DNA of 64,000 nucleotides from an uncultured Crocinitomix sp. (GTDB lineage: Bacteria > Bacteroidota > Bacteroidia > Flavobacteriales_D > Crocinitomicaceae): NCBI GenBank assembly GCA_937136425.1, contig CAKZON010000019.1, forward strand, positions 124,001 to 188,000, read 5' to 3'. How positions within the stretch are numbered: the stretch's first letter is position 1; every line of letters begins with the position of its first letter. A program made the position numbers and the translations under genes. Below the pieces are notes generated by a model. It ran no database searches. It was given only the letters and a program-made list of their open reading frames with translations, and was not told the origin of the DNA. This document shows positions 1 to 10,339 of this stretch, piece by piece.

Positions 1-1
1 A

Positions 2-2593
2 GAGTCTTTAGAGGATAATGAGAGGGCTAACCTTCAAAAAGAATTAGCGGAAATTGATTATCAAAATTTAGATTCGAATGACGGGTTTGAATTAGAAGGA
101 AAGGAACGAGAGGCCTTTTTTAATAATCGACAGGATAATGTTGCGGCGCTTGAGTATGCCATGCTAGTTTCGGTAAGAAATTTTGATGAATTGAAAGAGA
201 ATTTTTCAAATGAAATGTGGCGCTTAATTTTTGGTTCGGCACGTAAAAGTGAATCTACTCGCAAGCAGAAAATTCATTTTTTTAAAAAATATCCTCCAAA
301 TTATATCGATAAACTAATTAAGGAAACCAATACGACTTCGGTTGAGTTTAAATTGCTTTGGGAGTTTTATGAAAATGGTTGGGTGAAATTCAATGAGGAG
401 TTTTTTGTTAACTCTCTTTTTTATGTAGAAATGTTTTCGCGTGATACTGAAAAAGACGCCGAGTTTTTAATTCAAAATCCAGAAGCTATTGAGAAGGTGC
501 TTTTGCAGTTTTACAAATATGAAATTGATATTTTAGATATTTCAAAATGGGAGTCTAGAGAAGGTTTTCAATGTACAAAAATTCATAAATTTTGGACAGA
601 AGTATTTTCTATTCTAATGGAGAAAGGAATTGCAATTCCAAGAGCATTAATTACAAACCTGCTCGAGTCTTTGCTTAACCATTGGAAAAAGCCGCACCTA
701 AATTGGCACGTACAATTGATCAAGTTGCTAAAACCAACAACAAATGAATATATCGCCAATCAGAATTTACTTTTTTCAACCCTTAGTTCAGATAATAATA
801 CAATTGTAAACTATGCCGTAAGCGCAATAAAATCAATTCATAAGCTAAAAAAATTTGATTTTGAAACTTATATTGAAAGTGTGCAAGCTTTATTTGTAAA
901 TGAAAAGGTCAATAAATCGATTCTTGCTTCATTAAAAATAATGGATTTTGGTGCGCAAAATGATGAGACATTAAAAGAGCTTATGGCGGAGCAACTTTGT
1001 TTAGGTCTGGTATCTCCAAATTCTGAAATTCAGTATGAGTTTGCCAGCCGAATTGTAAAGTTTAGTGCTGCAGATAAATTGGAGGAATTAGTTGCGCCAT
1101 ATACATCTTATTTAAAGTCAAAATCTAAAGAGGTTTTAGGAGTAGGAAAAAATGTTGAAGCAAATGCGGTGGAATTGGTTGCGAATGAAATTGAAATATC
1201 AGAAATTCCATATCCTAAAAACTGGGAAGAACTATTGCAGCATATTTCTGAAACATTAAGAACTAGAAATGCGGCAGATATGGATGTGCTAATAGAAAGC
1301 ATTGTTCAATTAAAGGACCAACTTCCGCCCAATTATCAAAAACAGCTTAGTTCTTATAAAAAACAAACGTCAAGAGAGTGGTGGGATTCGTTAATGAGAG
1401 ATTTTTCTAATTTCTTTCAAAATTGGGTTAAAAATTCAGATGCATATCAAACTCAAACCTATAATTCTAATCCTACAAGGTTGCCCTATTTAAGTAATAA
1501 GTTTATTCAAGCATTTAATAAATTAAAAGCAAATGATAAACTGCCTTTTTTAGCAACGCCAACACATACACCCTGCTATGTTCATCCAGAGGCTTTAGTT
1601 GACAGACTTTTGGCATATGAAAAGGCGAATGCAAAGGTTGATTGGATGGATTTAACCATTGCTTGTAATCGAATTTTAAAGGATGTTTCTTGTAGTAGTT
1701 TTGCTGATAAAGCCAATGAACTTAATGGTAGCTATGCAAAAGCAGTTAATTACTTAATTGGAAATTCAACTGTAATTGAACTTACCATTGATGGCAAAGC
1801 TGTTACGGATGATGTTTTGAATTTATGGGCGCAAATAGCAAGAACAAAAAATGTAGATGGAATTTATAATGAGTTTAAAGGGACTGCTCTTGAAGGTTTA
1901 CAAAGTGTTGTTCGCCCACTTGACTTAGATTTTGAAATTGTAAAAACCACAAGTGATAGTTATACATGGTATTCCTTAGATTTAGATCAGAAATGGAATT
2001 CAATGGGGAGTAAATATGCCGATTTAAACAATTATGCCTATTCAAACCCTTTTCACTTAACGGAGGAAAGCCATGATATCCTTTACCAAGCAAGTATGGT
2101 TGTTAATTATATTGACCCATTGCTTTGCTCTCATGTTTTTTTCTATTGCAATACAGAGGGAATTCATAGTACTCCACTTAAGTTTATACTAGATAATAAT
2201 ATAAAAGTGCACCATAGTGGATGGATTTATATTGCAGCTTGCCTTTTAACAAACGAAAAAGAAGTTAGAAGGATGGCAGAAGAATACATTGTATTTGCAC
2301 TTGCAAATAAATTTATGAAGCAAGAGTATTTAGCAGATATAATTGCAAAATTCATAGTCCAAATGTTTATTCCTGTTAAACGACTAACAGATTATATTGA
2401 ACGCTCACATACCATTAAAGAATTGAGCGAATTACATTTTGAGATCTTGTCTAAGTGTGTTGAAAAGGTTGATTTAAATGATAAACCAAGAAGCTTTCCT
2501 AAAATCGTAACTTTATTTAAAGAGCTGCAAAAAGATCTTGGAGCACAACCAAATGATGAGCTAATGGCAAAAGTAAAAAGCTTAAAAAAATGA
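2..2593 (+). CDS. DUF6493-like helical-repeat protein, 5' end outside window
   Basis: The reading frame is open from the left edge of the window, so the ATG at 161 is internal and at least 53 further residues precede it; the true start lies outside. The visible protein is over 860 residues, largely helical with HEAT-like character, with no signal peptide or membrane segment. Its stop overlaps the start of the SWIM zinc-finger gene by four bases (ATGA), so the two are translationally coupled. Proteins of the DUF6493 type commonly sit next to SWIM, MoxR-ATPase and vWA genes in Bacteroidota and actinobacteria; I place it there from this neighbourhood and its general look, not from a diagnostic motif. 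Function is unknown. Confidence 0.6.
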   Translation, partial: ESLEDNERANLQKELAEIDYQNLDSNDGFELEGKEREAFFNNRQDNVAALEYAMLVSVRNFDELKENFSNEMWRLIFGSARKSESTRKQKIHFFKKYPPNYIDKLIKETNTTSVEFKLLWEFYENGWVKFNEEFFVNSLFYVEMFSRDTEKDAEFLIQNPEAIEKVLLQFYKYEIDILDISKWESREGFQCTKIHKFWTEVFSILMEKGIAIPRALITNLLESLLNHWKKPHLNWHVQLIKLLKPTTNEYIANQNLLFSTLSSDNNTIVNYAVSAIKSIHKLKKFDFETYIESVQALFVNEKVNKSILASLKIMDFGAQNDETLKELMAEQLCLGLVSPNSEIQYEFASRIVKFSAADKLEELVAPYTSYLKSKSKEVLGVGKNVEANAVELVANEIEISEIPYPKNWEELLQHISETLRTRNAADMDVLIESIVQLKDQLPPNYQKQLSSYKKQTSREWWDSLMRDFSNFFQNWVKNSDAYQTQTYNSNPTRLPYLSNKFIQAFNKLKANDKLPFLATPTHTPCYVHPEALVDRLLAYEKANAKVDWMDLTIACNRILKDVSCSSFADKANELNGSYAKAVNYLIGNSTVIELTIDGKAVTDDVLNLWAQIARTKNVDGIYNEFKGTALEGLQSVVRPLDLDFEIVKTTSDSYTWYSLDLDQKWNSMGSKYADLNNYAYSNPFHLTEESHDILYQASMVVNYIDPLLCSHVFFYCNTEGIHSTPLKFILDNNIKVHHSGWIYIAACLLTNEKEVRRMAEEYIVFALANKFMKQEYLADIIAKFIVQMFIPVKRLTDYIERSHTIKELSELHFEILSKCVEKVDLNDKPRSFPKIVTLFKELQKDLGAQPNDELMAKVKSLKK

Positions 2594-3939
2594 CACTAAC
2601 AGATTTTGAATATGCTTATCATGCGCCTTCAAAAGTATTGGATGAAAAGTTGGGGAAAGAATTTGTTTTGGCGCAATGTTCCGAAATTCAAGACCATTCA
2701 AATGAAAACTGTTTTTTCTACGGAAATATTGTTGATTCTTACATTGTTTCTAAATGTTTAAGTGCACTTGCAAAAACTGTTCGTTCACATTTTGCTATAG
2801 CAAGAGGGCTTCATTTAAGTTTGAGAGACCCCATTGTTTCGGTTGGAAATAAACAATTAAAATTTGAGGGTTTTTCGTCATGCAATGGTGTTTATGCAAG
2901 GGTTGATATTAAGCCCAATGCAATTGATGGGGAGTTTTTATTTGCTGGCAGTACTAATGTAGATTTCAATAATGATACTGTTAGGGCATTTAATACTGTA
3001 AATAAAGATGAAAAGTTAATCTTAGGAGTTGGGGCTAAAGATTTGGATATTATCACCGAATTTAAAACAACAAAAGAAAAAAAAGTAAGTCTTCCAGACA
3101 AGTGGATAAAAGGGTTGGGGAATGTACAGGTATATCTTTCCGAAATGGAATTTGTTTGCCAATTAACAAAAGTGGAAGCCATAATGTTGCTTAAGTCTAT
3201 TCCTAAAGCAAGCGTAAAGCAAGATTTTTATCTTGTTAAAGAAGGGAATCGTTACAAATTTACGCCATCAGCCAGAAATGGAATTTTGAAGTTTGGTGCG
3301 ATTCATAGAATTCATTTAATCTCACATTTACTAACGCATATTGATTCGCTTAGTTTTTATAAGGATAAAGAGGAACAGAGTGTTGCGATTGTGCTTCATT
3401 TTAAAAATGTGCAAATGCTTTTTCTATTTTCTGCGGGAGCTTATAGAGGTTTTTCTGGCGAAGGAAAAAATCTAGAAAATTTCTCATTAAATATGCCAGA
3501 TGAATATTTAATTGGCATTAATAATGTGCTTAAGGCAAATGAAGCTTTTAACCCTACTTTGTTGGCTATTGAAAGTGACATTGATCTAGAATTAATGAAT
3601 CATTCACATGCTTATCTTTCTTCTATAGGTTTGTTAGGGTTTGACTTAGTAGAGCAAAATCATTTTTACAGAAGATTGCCTTTTAAATTGAACCGACTAA
3701 GAACTTTAAATCCACGATATAAGAATGCACAAAAATTAATTGATCAGAATAATATCAAAATTTTAACCTCTATAAACGGAAAGGTTGAGGCGGAGGTTAA
3801 AGGAAGTTCTGGAGTCGTGCATAAAGTTATTGTTGACAGGGATGAGCAGTTTTGCACATGTACTTGGTTTACTAAAAATAGAGTTAAAAGAGGTTTATGT
3901 AAACATGTTTTGGCCGTTAGGTTAATGGGCGAAGTGTAG
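2590..3939 (+). CDS. SWIM zinc finger family protein
   Basis: A 449-residue protein ending in a SWIM-type zinc finger: C422-x-C424-x12-C437-x-H439, which fits the CxCxnCxH consensus. SWIM fingers bind DNA or proteins. The rest of the protein has no catalytic motif that I recognise. It starts inside the stop codon of the upstream DUF6493-like gene, which indicates co-translation and probably a shared complex. In many bacteria this pair is followed by a MoxR ATPase and a vWA protein; here transcription ends after the SWIM gene and a palindromic repeat follows nine bases later. The zinc finger is certain; the biological role is not known. Confidence 0.85.
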   Translation: MTLTDFEYAYHAPSKVLDEKLGKEFVLAQCSEIQDHSNENCFFYGNIVDSYIVSKCLSALAKTVRSHFAIARGLHLSLRDPIVSVGNKQLKFEGFSSCNGVYARVDIKPNAIDGEFLFAGSTNVDFNNDTVRAFNTVNKDEKLILGVGAKDLDIITEFKTTKEKKVSLPDKWIKGLGNVQVYLSEMEFVCQLTKVEAIMLLKSIPKASVKQDFYLVKEGNRYKFTPSARNGILKFGAIHRIHLISHLLTHIDSLSFYKDKEEQSVAIVLHFKNVQMLFLFSAGAYRGFSGEGKNLENFSLNMPDEYLIGINNVLKANEAFNPTLLAIESDIDLELMNHSHAYLSSIGLLGFDLVEQNHFYRRLPFKLNRLRTLNPRYKNAQKLIDQNNIKILTSINGKVEAEVKGSSGVVHKVIVDRDEQFCTCTWFTKNRVKRGLCKHVLAVRLMGEV

Positions 3940-3947
3940 TTACTCTA

Positions 3948-3992
3948 CTTTTTGTATTGACGATTAAACCTGTTGAAATGCAACACAAAAAG
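3948..3992. repeat. Short palindromic repeat, copy A
   Basis: Twelve-base arms CTTTTTGTATTG and CAACACAAAAAG (one mismatch) flank a core that resembles the core of the copy at 13835-13877. It lies directly behind the SWIM gene stop and may act as a terminator or REP-like element. Confidence 0.55.
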
Positions 3993-4004
3993 AAAAGACG
4001 ATCA

Positions 4005-7000
4005 TTAAAACGTAACAAGCCGCCCTCCTTCATTTCCGCTTCCTGGTCCTAATTTTATTTGCTCATTTGCAATTGAAATAAGGCTGGCATGGTGTTCAAT
4101 GAAAATTACTGTGTGTCCTTGGTCAATTAGGTTTTCAAAAATATGGATTAAACGAACTAAATCAAGTTGATGCAAACCATTACTAGGCTCATCAAATAAA
4201 TATAGATTTTGCCCTTTTGTATTGGTAAGCGCCGTGGCCAATTTTAGTCGTTGTGCTTCCCCTCCAGACAAACTATTGGCGGCTTGCCCTAATTGTAAAT
4301 GCCCTAATCCTAAATCAAGCAAATGCTGGAGTTGTGTGTTGAGTTTGTCGTTTTCAAATAGTCCAATAAGTTCTGTTGCTGTTAATTGTAAAAGGTCGCC
4401 AATAGTGAATTCAATATCATTCAGTCCGCTAATTTTGCAAGCATTAATTTGAGGATGGTAGCGGTTTCCATTGCAAGTGTCGCACGGTATCCATACGTCG
4501 CTCATAAAATCCATGCTGGTTTTTAGTTCGCCATAACCTTTGCAGGTTTCACATTTTCCCTTTTTAGATTGATATGAGAAGTCTGCCTTTTTAAGGTCTA
4601 ATGTTTTAGCTTGTGCGCTCTTTGCAAATATGGTTTGTAGCAAATTTAAAACTCCAACAATTGTGGCTGGACAGCTTAATGCATTGGTTGAAATTGGGGC
4701 TTGATCGATTAATAATACATCATCAAAAATTTCAAAACCATGAATTTGATTACATCCAACTGCCCTTTTTTTGGCAATTGATGCATAAATAACAGTTTTA
4801 ATAAGAGAAGATTTTCCACTGCCTGAAACACCTATTACGGCTGTAATTCGATTTGTTTTAAAAGCAACATCAATGTGTTTAAGATTATTTTTATATGCAC
4901 CTTTTACTCCAAAATTTGTAGTTGAAGTTGTTCTGTTTTTGGGAGATAAAGCACTGTTCTCAAAAAGTAATTTGTAGGTTATTGTATTGGGGTGTTTTTG
5001 AATCGCATTTGTTGGTCCTTGATAAATTATTTCTCCTCCGTTTTGTCCTGATGCAGGTCCTATTTCAACTAAATAATTAGATGCGGAAATAAAGGATTGA
5101 TCGTGTTCTATAACTATAACTGTGTTTCCCTTTGTTGTGAGTTGACGCAGGAGCTGAATGAGCACATTTACTTGGTTTTGATCTAGTCCAATGGTTGGCT
5201 CGTCTAAAACATAGGTTACACCAAATAAATTGGTTGAAAGCTGTCCTGCTAAGCGGATACGTTGAATTTCTCCACCAGATAAACTTCCCGCAATTCGATC
5301 CATTGTCAAGTATTCCAATCCTAATGCCGCAATGGTTTCCATTTGTTGCACAATGGGTGGTAATACTAAGCTTAAAATGGCTTTAATAGTTTTATTCTCT
5401 TGCTTTTGTTGAAGGAATATTAAGCCTTCTTTAATGCTCATTTCACAAAGTTCTGCAATGCTTTTATCCGCAAATTGAATAGCTAATAATGAGCTTTTTA
5501 AACGGTCTCCTTTGCAGGCTTGGCAAGGAACATCATGCAATAAATCTAATAAAGATTGAATGTTTTTATTGTCACGGCGGCGTTCATATTCGTCATTAAT
5601 ATAATGATAGAACCCGAGCCATTTTGTTGTTAATTCTTGGTTGCCAGTTCTTGTTTTAGTTGTAAACTCCCAATTTACATTCCATTTTTGCTCACCAGTT
5701 CCGTAAACAATAATGTCTTGTATTTCCGTGGGTAAATCTTGCCAAGGAAGGTTGAGGTTCCAGTTTTTTGCCGTTGCAATTGTTTTTATAGTCGCAATAA
5801 ATTGCCCTTGTGGATTAGTGAAATATTTGGCTGTTTTGTTGGAGCTTAATGCGCCGTCAAATATTGTTTTTTCAGGATCGACTATAATAAGGTCTGGATC
5901 GCATTTTTTTTCAATACCATGTCCTTTACATTGTGGACAAGCACCTAATTTATGATTGAATGAAAAATGTTGAGCAGTATATTCATGTCCCTCTAATTGT
6001 GCAATGCGAGAATATAATAAACGCAAATGATCATGAATTCCAGTAACTGTTGCAACCGTTGATCGGTTGGAATGATTACTTCTTTTTCGTTGAATGGCAA
6101 TCGTAGGGGTTAATCCACTCGCTATTTGAATTTCTGCACGGTTTTGTGATTGTATTAAGCTACGATTATAGGTTGTTAATGATTCTGAAAAGCGCGAGTT
6201 CGCTTCTGCATATAAAGTATCGTATACTAATGCCGATTTTCCACTGCCAGAAATTCCTGTTACGGCAGTAATTTTGTTTTTAGGAAATGAAGCACTAATA
6301 TTTTTGAGCAGATGTGTGTTTACTCCTGTTAGTCGTATGAATTGATGGATTTCATTTGCTGCGTAATTTGTATTGAAATCAGGTGCAGATGAAGTTGTCG
6401 AATCACCCAATTCAATAATGTGCGAAGCATTATTTACAATGAACTCGTCTTGCTCAATGCAAACAATTGTATTGCCATCAGCAATAATGTCAGTAAATAA
6501 ATTTATCAAATTTTCAAGATCATGCGTGTGCAAACCAATGCTAGGTTCGTCTAATATGTACAGCGCATTTCCTGTTGATTTTTTTTGCAATTCATTGGCG
6601 AGTTTAATGCGTTGGGCTTCACCGCCAGATAAAGTGGTGGAAGATTGTCCTAATGTCAAATATCCTAGTCCGATTTTCTGTAGGGTAACAAGTCCATTTA
6701 GGATCTTTTTTTCTCCTTCAAAAAACAGGCAAGCATCATTTACTGTTAAATTGTAAATGTCAGAAATTGATTTTCCATTTAAGTGAACAGAAAGTGTATT
6801 TGCATTAAAACGTTTTCCATTACAAGTTCCACAAATCAAATCTACCTGACCTAAAAAATGCATGCCAATTTGCGTTTTTCCAGCTCCCAAACAGGTTTCA
6901 CATCTACCTCCTTTGGTGTTAAAGGAAAAACTGGACTTGCTTAGTTTTTTTGCTTTCGATTCTGGTAGCTTTGAGAATATATCGCGTATATGGTCAGATA

Positions 7001-8798
7001 ATCCCAAGTAGGTTGCTGGATTACTTCGTGGTGTTCTTCCAATTGGGGATTGATCTGTGTATACTAGTCGATCAATAGCATTGAGATTTTCAGTCTCTAA
7101 AATCGCAACAGGAACATTTTCCCCTTTTATTTGATTTTGGATAAGAGGCATCAACGTCTTTTTGACTAAATCCTTTTTCCCACTGCCTGATTTACCCGTT
7201 ACCACATTTAGTTGACCCAATAAAAAAGTATAATCGCCATTTGCTAATCTTCCTTCCTTGCAACCTCTTAAAACAATAGACTCCATCTTAGTTTTAGGAG
7301 GTGCTATTATTTTTCGTTGTGTTTGCACGGTGTTGAATAATGAGTTGTATGTTGGGCTTGTCGATTGGTTTTGGTTTAGAAAATCATTCAAACTTCCATT
7401 AAATAAAATTTCACCGCCTTCTTTCCCTGCTTTAGGTCCAACATCTATAATCCAATCTGCACTTTTTATAGTGTCCAAATCATGCTCCACCACAATGACG
7501 GTATTACCATGAGAGACTAGACTTTTTAAAATGGCAATCATGGTTTTGTTTTCATGGGAATGTAAACCAATGCTAGGTTCGTCAAAAACATAAAGTACAT
7601 TGCTCAATTCTGCACCAATTTGATTAATGACACGAATCCGTTGAATCTCACTACCAGAAAGTGATTTTGCAGGTTGGTTAAGTTGCAAATATCCCAGGCC
7701 AATTGTCTCTAACAACTCAATTTGATGAATTATTTTTTTGACAATTGGAGTAGCAATTTGATTCCATTTTTGTGTTTTCAACCATTGTCCTAACTCTACT
7801 AAAGAAAGGTTTAATAAATCTGCAATTGAATGGTTGTGAATGAGTACAGAAAGTGCTTTTTTATTCAATCGTTTACCTTGACATTCTTTACAGGTAATGG
7901 CCGATACGTATTTTAAAATATTTGCATTTCTGTCTCTGCGCAGAATGTCAGACATAATCGGAATCATTCCTTTGTAATGTCCGTCCTCTCGAGGTTTGGC
8001 TTTAATGCCTGTCCACTTTAGGCGAGATTCAATACTGTGTTTACCAAAAGGAACCTTAATTTTTTGACTTCCATATAAAATGACCTTTTGCTGTTCCGCC
8101 GTCAATTTGTTCCACGGAATGTCTACATTAAAACCTTCTGCCTCGCATACCTGATTCAAAACATCAATTGTCACTTGCGAATACATAATATATCCCGTTG
8201 GCAGGGTAGGCGCCAATGCTCCTTCTCTAATCGATTTTTCAGGATGTACAATTAACTTTTCCAGATCAATTTCTTCCTCCATTCCAAGTCCGTTGCAACG
8301 TAAGCATTTTCCTTCGTCAGAATTAAATGAAAACAAAGAGCGGTTGATTTTGGGAACAAAGGGTGCTTCAAGTGCTTTAGCATCCTTTGCTCCAGACATA
8401 TCTCCATGAGATTCGATCACTGAGGCGCTAGAAGTTCCCGTGCGCGCATACAAGAGTCGTAATAGTGCATAAATATCCGTCAATGTACCAACCGTGGATC
8501 TGGCATTTATACCCGTTGTTTTTTGACTCACCGTAATTACAGGAGAAAGCCCCTCAATGCTATCAACATTTGCAGGGCTAATTTTTCCCATAAACTGCCG
8601 TGCAAACGAAGGCAGCGTTTCAAAATAACGGCGTTGTCCTTCTTTTGCAATTATATCAAAAGCCAAACTTGATTTGCCTGAGCCTGAAATACCTGTTACC
8701 ACAACAAATTGATGATGCGGAATCTCTAACGAAACATTTTTAAGGTTATGCGTTGAAGCGTTGGTGATTTTTAACGTTGATTTTACTTGAGGTGTCAT
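4005..8798 (-). CDS. Double-length UvrA-like ABC ATPase (tandem UvrA fusion)
   Basis: At 1597 residues this is far longer than normal UvrA (about 940). It holds four ABC ATPase modules, that is two UvrA-like halves in tandem. Walker A motifs lie at residues 36-43 (GISGSGKS), 535-542 (GKSGSGKK), 848-855 (GISGSGKS) and 1323-1330 (GVSGSGKS). The second has Lys where Ser or Thr should coordinate magnesium, and the first signature reads LSGSE instead of LSGGE. Each half has the zinc-binding CxxC pairs and the glycine-rich CxGxG segments of UvrA. Fused UvrA proteins of this kind are known as a separate UvrA class in Bacteroidota; canonical UvrA recognises damaged DNA for UvrBC. Whether this paralogue repairs DNA or protects against intercalating drugs cannot be told from sequence. 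It stands alone, upstream of an AraC gene on the same strand, with a 41-base gap. Confidence 0.9.
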   Translation of the reverse strand: MTPQVKSTLKITNASTHNLKNVSLEIPHHQFVVVTGISGSGKSSLAFDIIAKEGQRRYFETLPSFARQFMGKISPANVDSIEGLSPVITVSQKTTGINARSTVGTLTDIYALLRLLYARTGTSSASVIESHGDMSGAKDAKALEAPFVPKINRSLFSFNSDEGKCLRCNGLGMEEEIDLEKLIVHPEKSIREGALAPTLPTGYIMYSQVTIDVLNQVCEAEGFNVDIPWNKLTAEQQKVILYGSQKIKVPFGKHSIESRLKWTGIKAKPREDGHYKGMIPIMSDILRRDRNANILKYVSAITCKECQGKRLNKKALSVLIHNHSIADLLNLSLVELGQWLKTQKWNQIATPIVKKIIHQIELLETIGLGYLQLNQPAKSLSGSEIQRIRVINQIGAELSNVLYVFDEPSIGLHSHENKTMIAILKSLVSHGNTVIVVEHDLDTIKSADWIIDVGPKAGKEGGEILFNGSLNDFLNQNQSTSPTYNSLFNTVQTQRKIIAPPKTKMESIVLRGCKEGRLANGDYTFLLGQLNVVTGKSGSGKKDLVKKTLMPLIQNQIKGENVPVAILETENLNAIDRLVYTDQSPIGRTPRSNPATYLGLSDHIRDIFSKLPESKAKKLSKSSFSFNTKGGRCETCLGAGKTQIGMHFLGQVDLICGTCNGKRFNANTLSVHLNGKSISDIYNLTVNDACLFFEGEKKILNGLVTLQKIGLGYLTLGQSSTTLSGGEAQRIKLANELQKKSTGNALYILDEPSIGLHTHDLENLINLFTDIIADGNTIVCIEQDEFIVNNASHIIELGDSTTSSAPDFNTNYAANEIHQFIRLTGVNTHLLKNISASFPKNKITAVTGISGSGKSALVYDTLYAEANSRFSESLTTYNRSLIQSQNRAEIQIASGLTPTIAIQRKRSNHSNRSTVATVTGIHDHLRLLYSRIAQLEGHEYTAQHFSFNHKLGACPQCKGHGIEKKCDPDLIIVDPEKTIFDGALSSNKTAKYFTNPQGQFIATIKTIATAKNWNLNLPWQDLPTEIQDIIVYGTGEQKWNVNWEFTTKTRTGNQELTTKWLGFYHYINDEYERRRDNKNIQSLLDLLHDVPCQACKGDRLKSSLLAIQFADKSIAELCEMSIKEGLIFLQQKQENKTIKAILSLVLPPIVQQMETIAALGLEYLTMDRIAGSLSGGEIQRIRLAGQLSTNLFGVTYVLDEPTIGLDQNQVNVLIQLLRQLTTKGNTVIVIEHDQSFISASNYLVEIGPASGQNGGEIIYQGPTNAIQKHPNTITYKLLFENSALSPKNRTTSTTNFGVKGAYKNNLKHIDVAFKTNRITAVIGVSGSGKSSLIKTVIYASIAKKRAVGCNQIHGFEIFDDVLLIDQAPISTNALSCPATIVGVLNLLQTIFAKSAQAKTLDLKKADFSYQSKKGKCETCKGYGELKTSMDFMSDVWIPCDTCNGNRYHPQINACKISGLNDIEFTIGDLLQLTATELIGLFENDKLNTQLQHLLDLGLGHLQLGQAANSLSGGEAQRLKLATALTNTKGQNLYLFDEPSNGLHQLDLVRLIHIFENLIDQGHTVIFIEHHASLISIANEQIKLGPGSGNEGGRLVTF

Positions 8799-8839
8799 GT
8801 TAAGGGCAAAGATAGTGGTTTGGTTAGGCTTCGTTAATT

Positions 8840-9721
8840 TTATTTGGCTTCATATTTTTGCGCAAAATCAGACGGTGAATAACCTGTTTTTTTCTTGAAG
8901 AAACGAGAGAAATAAGAAGGATCATCATAACCCAGGTCAAGTGCAATTTCTTGAATGGTAGCTTTGCCATGAATTAGCATTCGCTTTGCTTCCAATAAAA
9001 TCCGATCATGAATTAAATCACTCGTGGTTTTGCCAAGCGCGGCCATTACATTTTTATTGAGATGTTTGACGCTAACATTTAATTGGGCGGCATAAGCTTT
9101 GGCTTGTTTTTGTTCTTTGTATAGCAGGTTGATTTGTTTTTCCAATTGTAATAATCGATTTACTTTTTTTCTGTTATCCTCATTTGTAGTTGGGTTTTGC
9201 GCGCGATAGATCCTAGCTAAATCAACGTAAAGTAAATCTACTAACAACGAAATGCGTTGATCCTTCAGCCAAAAATGATGTTCGTATTCTGTTTGAATTT
9301 GCTTGAAATAATGCACGTATTTGTCCATCTGCTCAGGCTCTAATTCAATATGTGGCGAGTTATAATTGGAGTTAAATACTGGGTAGTCATTAATGTCTCG
9401 ATTTGGAAAAAGCAAATTATAAAATTCGCGTGTATGAAAAAAAATATATCCATCAATATCTTCTGAGAGTTCCCAGTGGTGTGTTTGTCCGGGGCGCAAT
9501 AAAAATACAGAGCCAGGATTTATAGGATATGCATTGAAATCGATCTCGTGAACACCATTCCCGTTGGTAAATAAAACAACAAGGTAAAAATCATGTTTAT
9601 GCGGTTTTGTAATTGAGGCGTGGTATTTCTCTAAGTGAGTTGTGAAATTGTTGGCATAAAAATGGCCTTTCTGATTTTCAAAATCAAATTGCTCAATATT
9701 TAGTACAGGGAGTATTAGCAT
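8840..9721 (-). CDS. AraC-family transcriptional regulator
   Basis: A 293-residue regulator. The N-terminal half is a cupin-like sensor domain (His-rich, with PGSVFLLRPGQTHHW near residue 70). The C-terminal 100 residues form the double helix-turn-helix of the AraC/XylS family, with the typical second-HTH segment IALDLGYDDPSYFSRFFKK followed by GYSPSDF. No ligand can be named. It is transcribed toward the UvrA-like gene 41 bases away, so the two may be co-transcribed, and it is divergent from the DUF983 gene. Confidence 0.9.
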   Translation of the reverse strand: MLILPVLNIEQFDFENQKGHFYANNFTTHLEKYHASITKPHKHDFYLVVLFTNGNGVHEIDFNAYPINPGSVFLLRPGQTHHWELSEDIDGYIFFHTREFYNLLFPNRDINDYPVFNSNYNSPHIELEPEQMDKYVHYFKQIQTEYEHHFWLKDQRISLLVDLLYVDLARIYRAQNPTTNEDNRKKVNRLLQLEKQINLLYKEQKQAKAYAAQLNVSVKHLNKNVMAALGKTTSDLIHDRILLEAKRMLIHGKATIQEIALDLGYDDPSYFSRFFKKKTGYSPSDFAQKYEAK

Positions 9722-9820
9722 GGGTTGAAATTAGCTAAAAAGCGTCTTTTGTCCTATTATTCGCGAGTTTAATATGGCAGATGATTTTAAATCTATATCG
9801 AACTTTGAAGAAAAAAAGTG

Positions 9821-10198
9821 ATGAATAGATTCAAAGCGTTAGCGAAGAGCAAATGTCCAAATTGTCATGAGGGTGAAGTCTATGAAAAGAAGCGCCTGTT
9901 TTGGTTTGGTAAGATTCATGAGAGCTGCCCATCTTGTGGACATAAATTCGAGAAAGAGCCTGGTTTTTTTATGGGAGCAATGTATGTGAGTTACGGTTTA
10001 GCTATTGCAGAATGTGTAGCTACCTTTGTTCTTGTTCAATTATTTTTTGAGCAGTTTTTAGATACGCGAATGGTTCCAATTATGCTAGCCGTTATATTAG
10101 TGACATCAGGTTTTAATTATTCATTTTCACGCGTGCTTTGGATGTATATGTTTACTTCAAAAGGGAGTTCGTTAACACAGTTTAAAGAGCCTCAGTAG
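9821..10198 (+). CDS. DUF983 family membrane protein
   Basis: A 125-residue protein with two N-terminal CxxC knuckles (C12/C15 and C36/C39, counted from the ATG) forming a zinc ribbon, followed by two transmembrane helices. This is the DUF983 layout, and the GFFMGAMYVSYG segment is typical. Function is unknown in the family. The frame also offers a GTG one codon upstream (9818); I chose the ATG at 9821. It is divergent from the AraC gene, with about 100 bases between them. Confidence 0.85.
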   Translation: MNRFKALAKSKCPNCHEGEVYEKKRLFWFGKIHESCPSCGHKFEKEPGFFMGAMYVSYGLAIAECVATFVLVQLFFEQFLDTRMVPIMLAVILVTSGFNYSFSRVLWMYMFTSKGSSLTQFKEPQ

Positions 10199-10339
10199 GT
10201 AGCGTATTAAAAATTGATGAATTATGGACGCTTGAAACAAGGGTTCGGGGTGTGGAATGGTGTCTTCGGGTAATGTTCTTAGGAATTAGGTAGTTAAGAG
10301 TAAAGAATCCTTATATTTAAATCACCTAAGAAAATCACT

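Noticed and set aside
6373-6756. 127-codon plus-strand frame
   Set aside because: It is the antisense of the UvrA-like gene, whose motifs are intact in the other strand.
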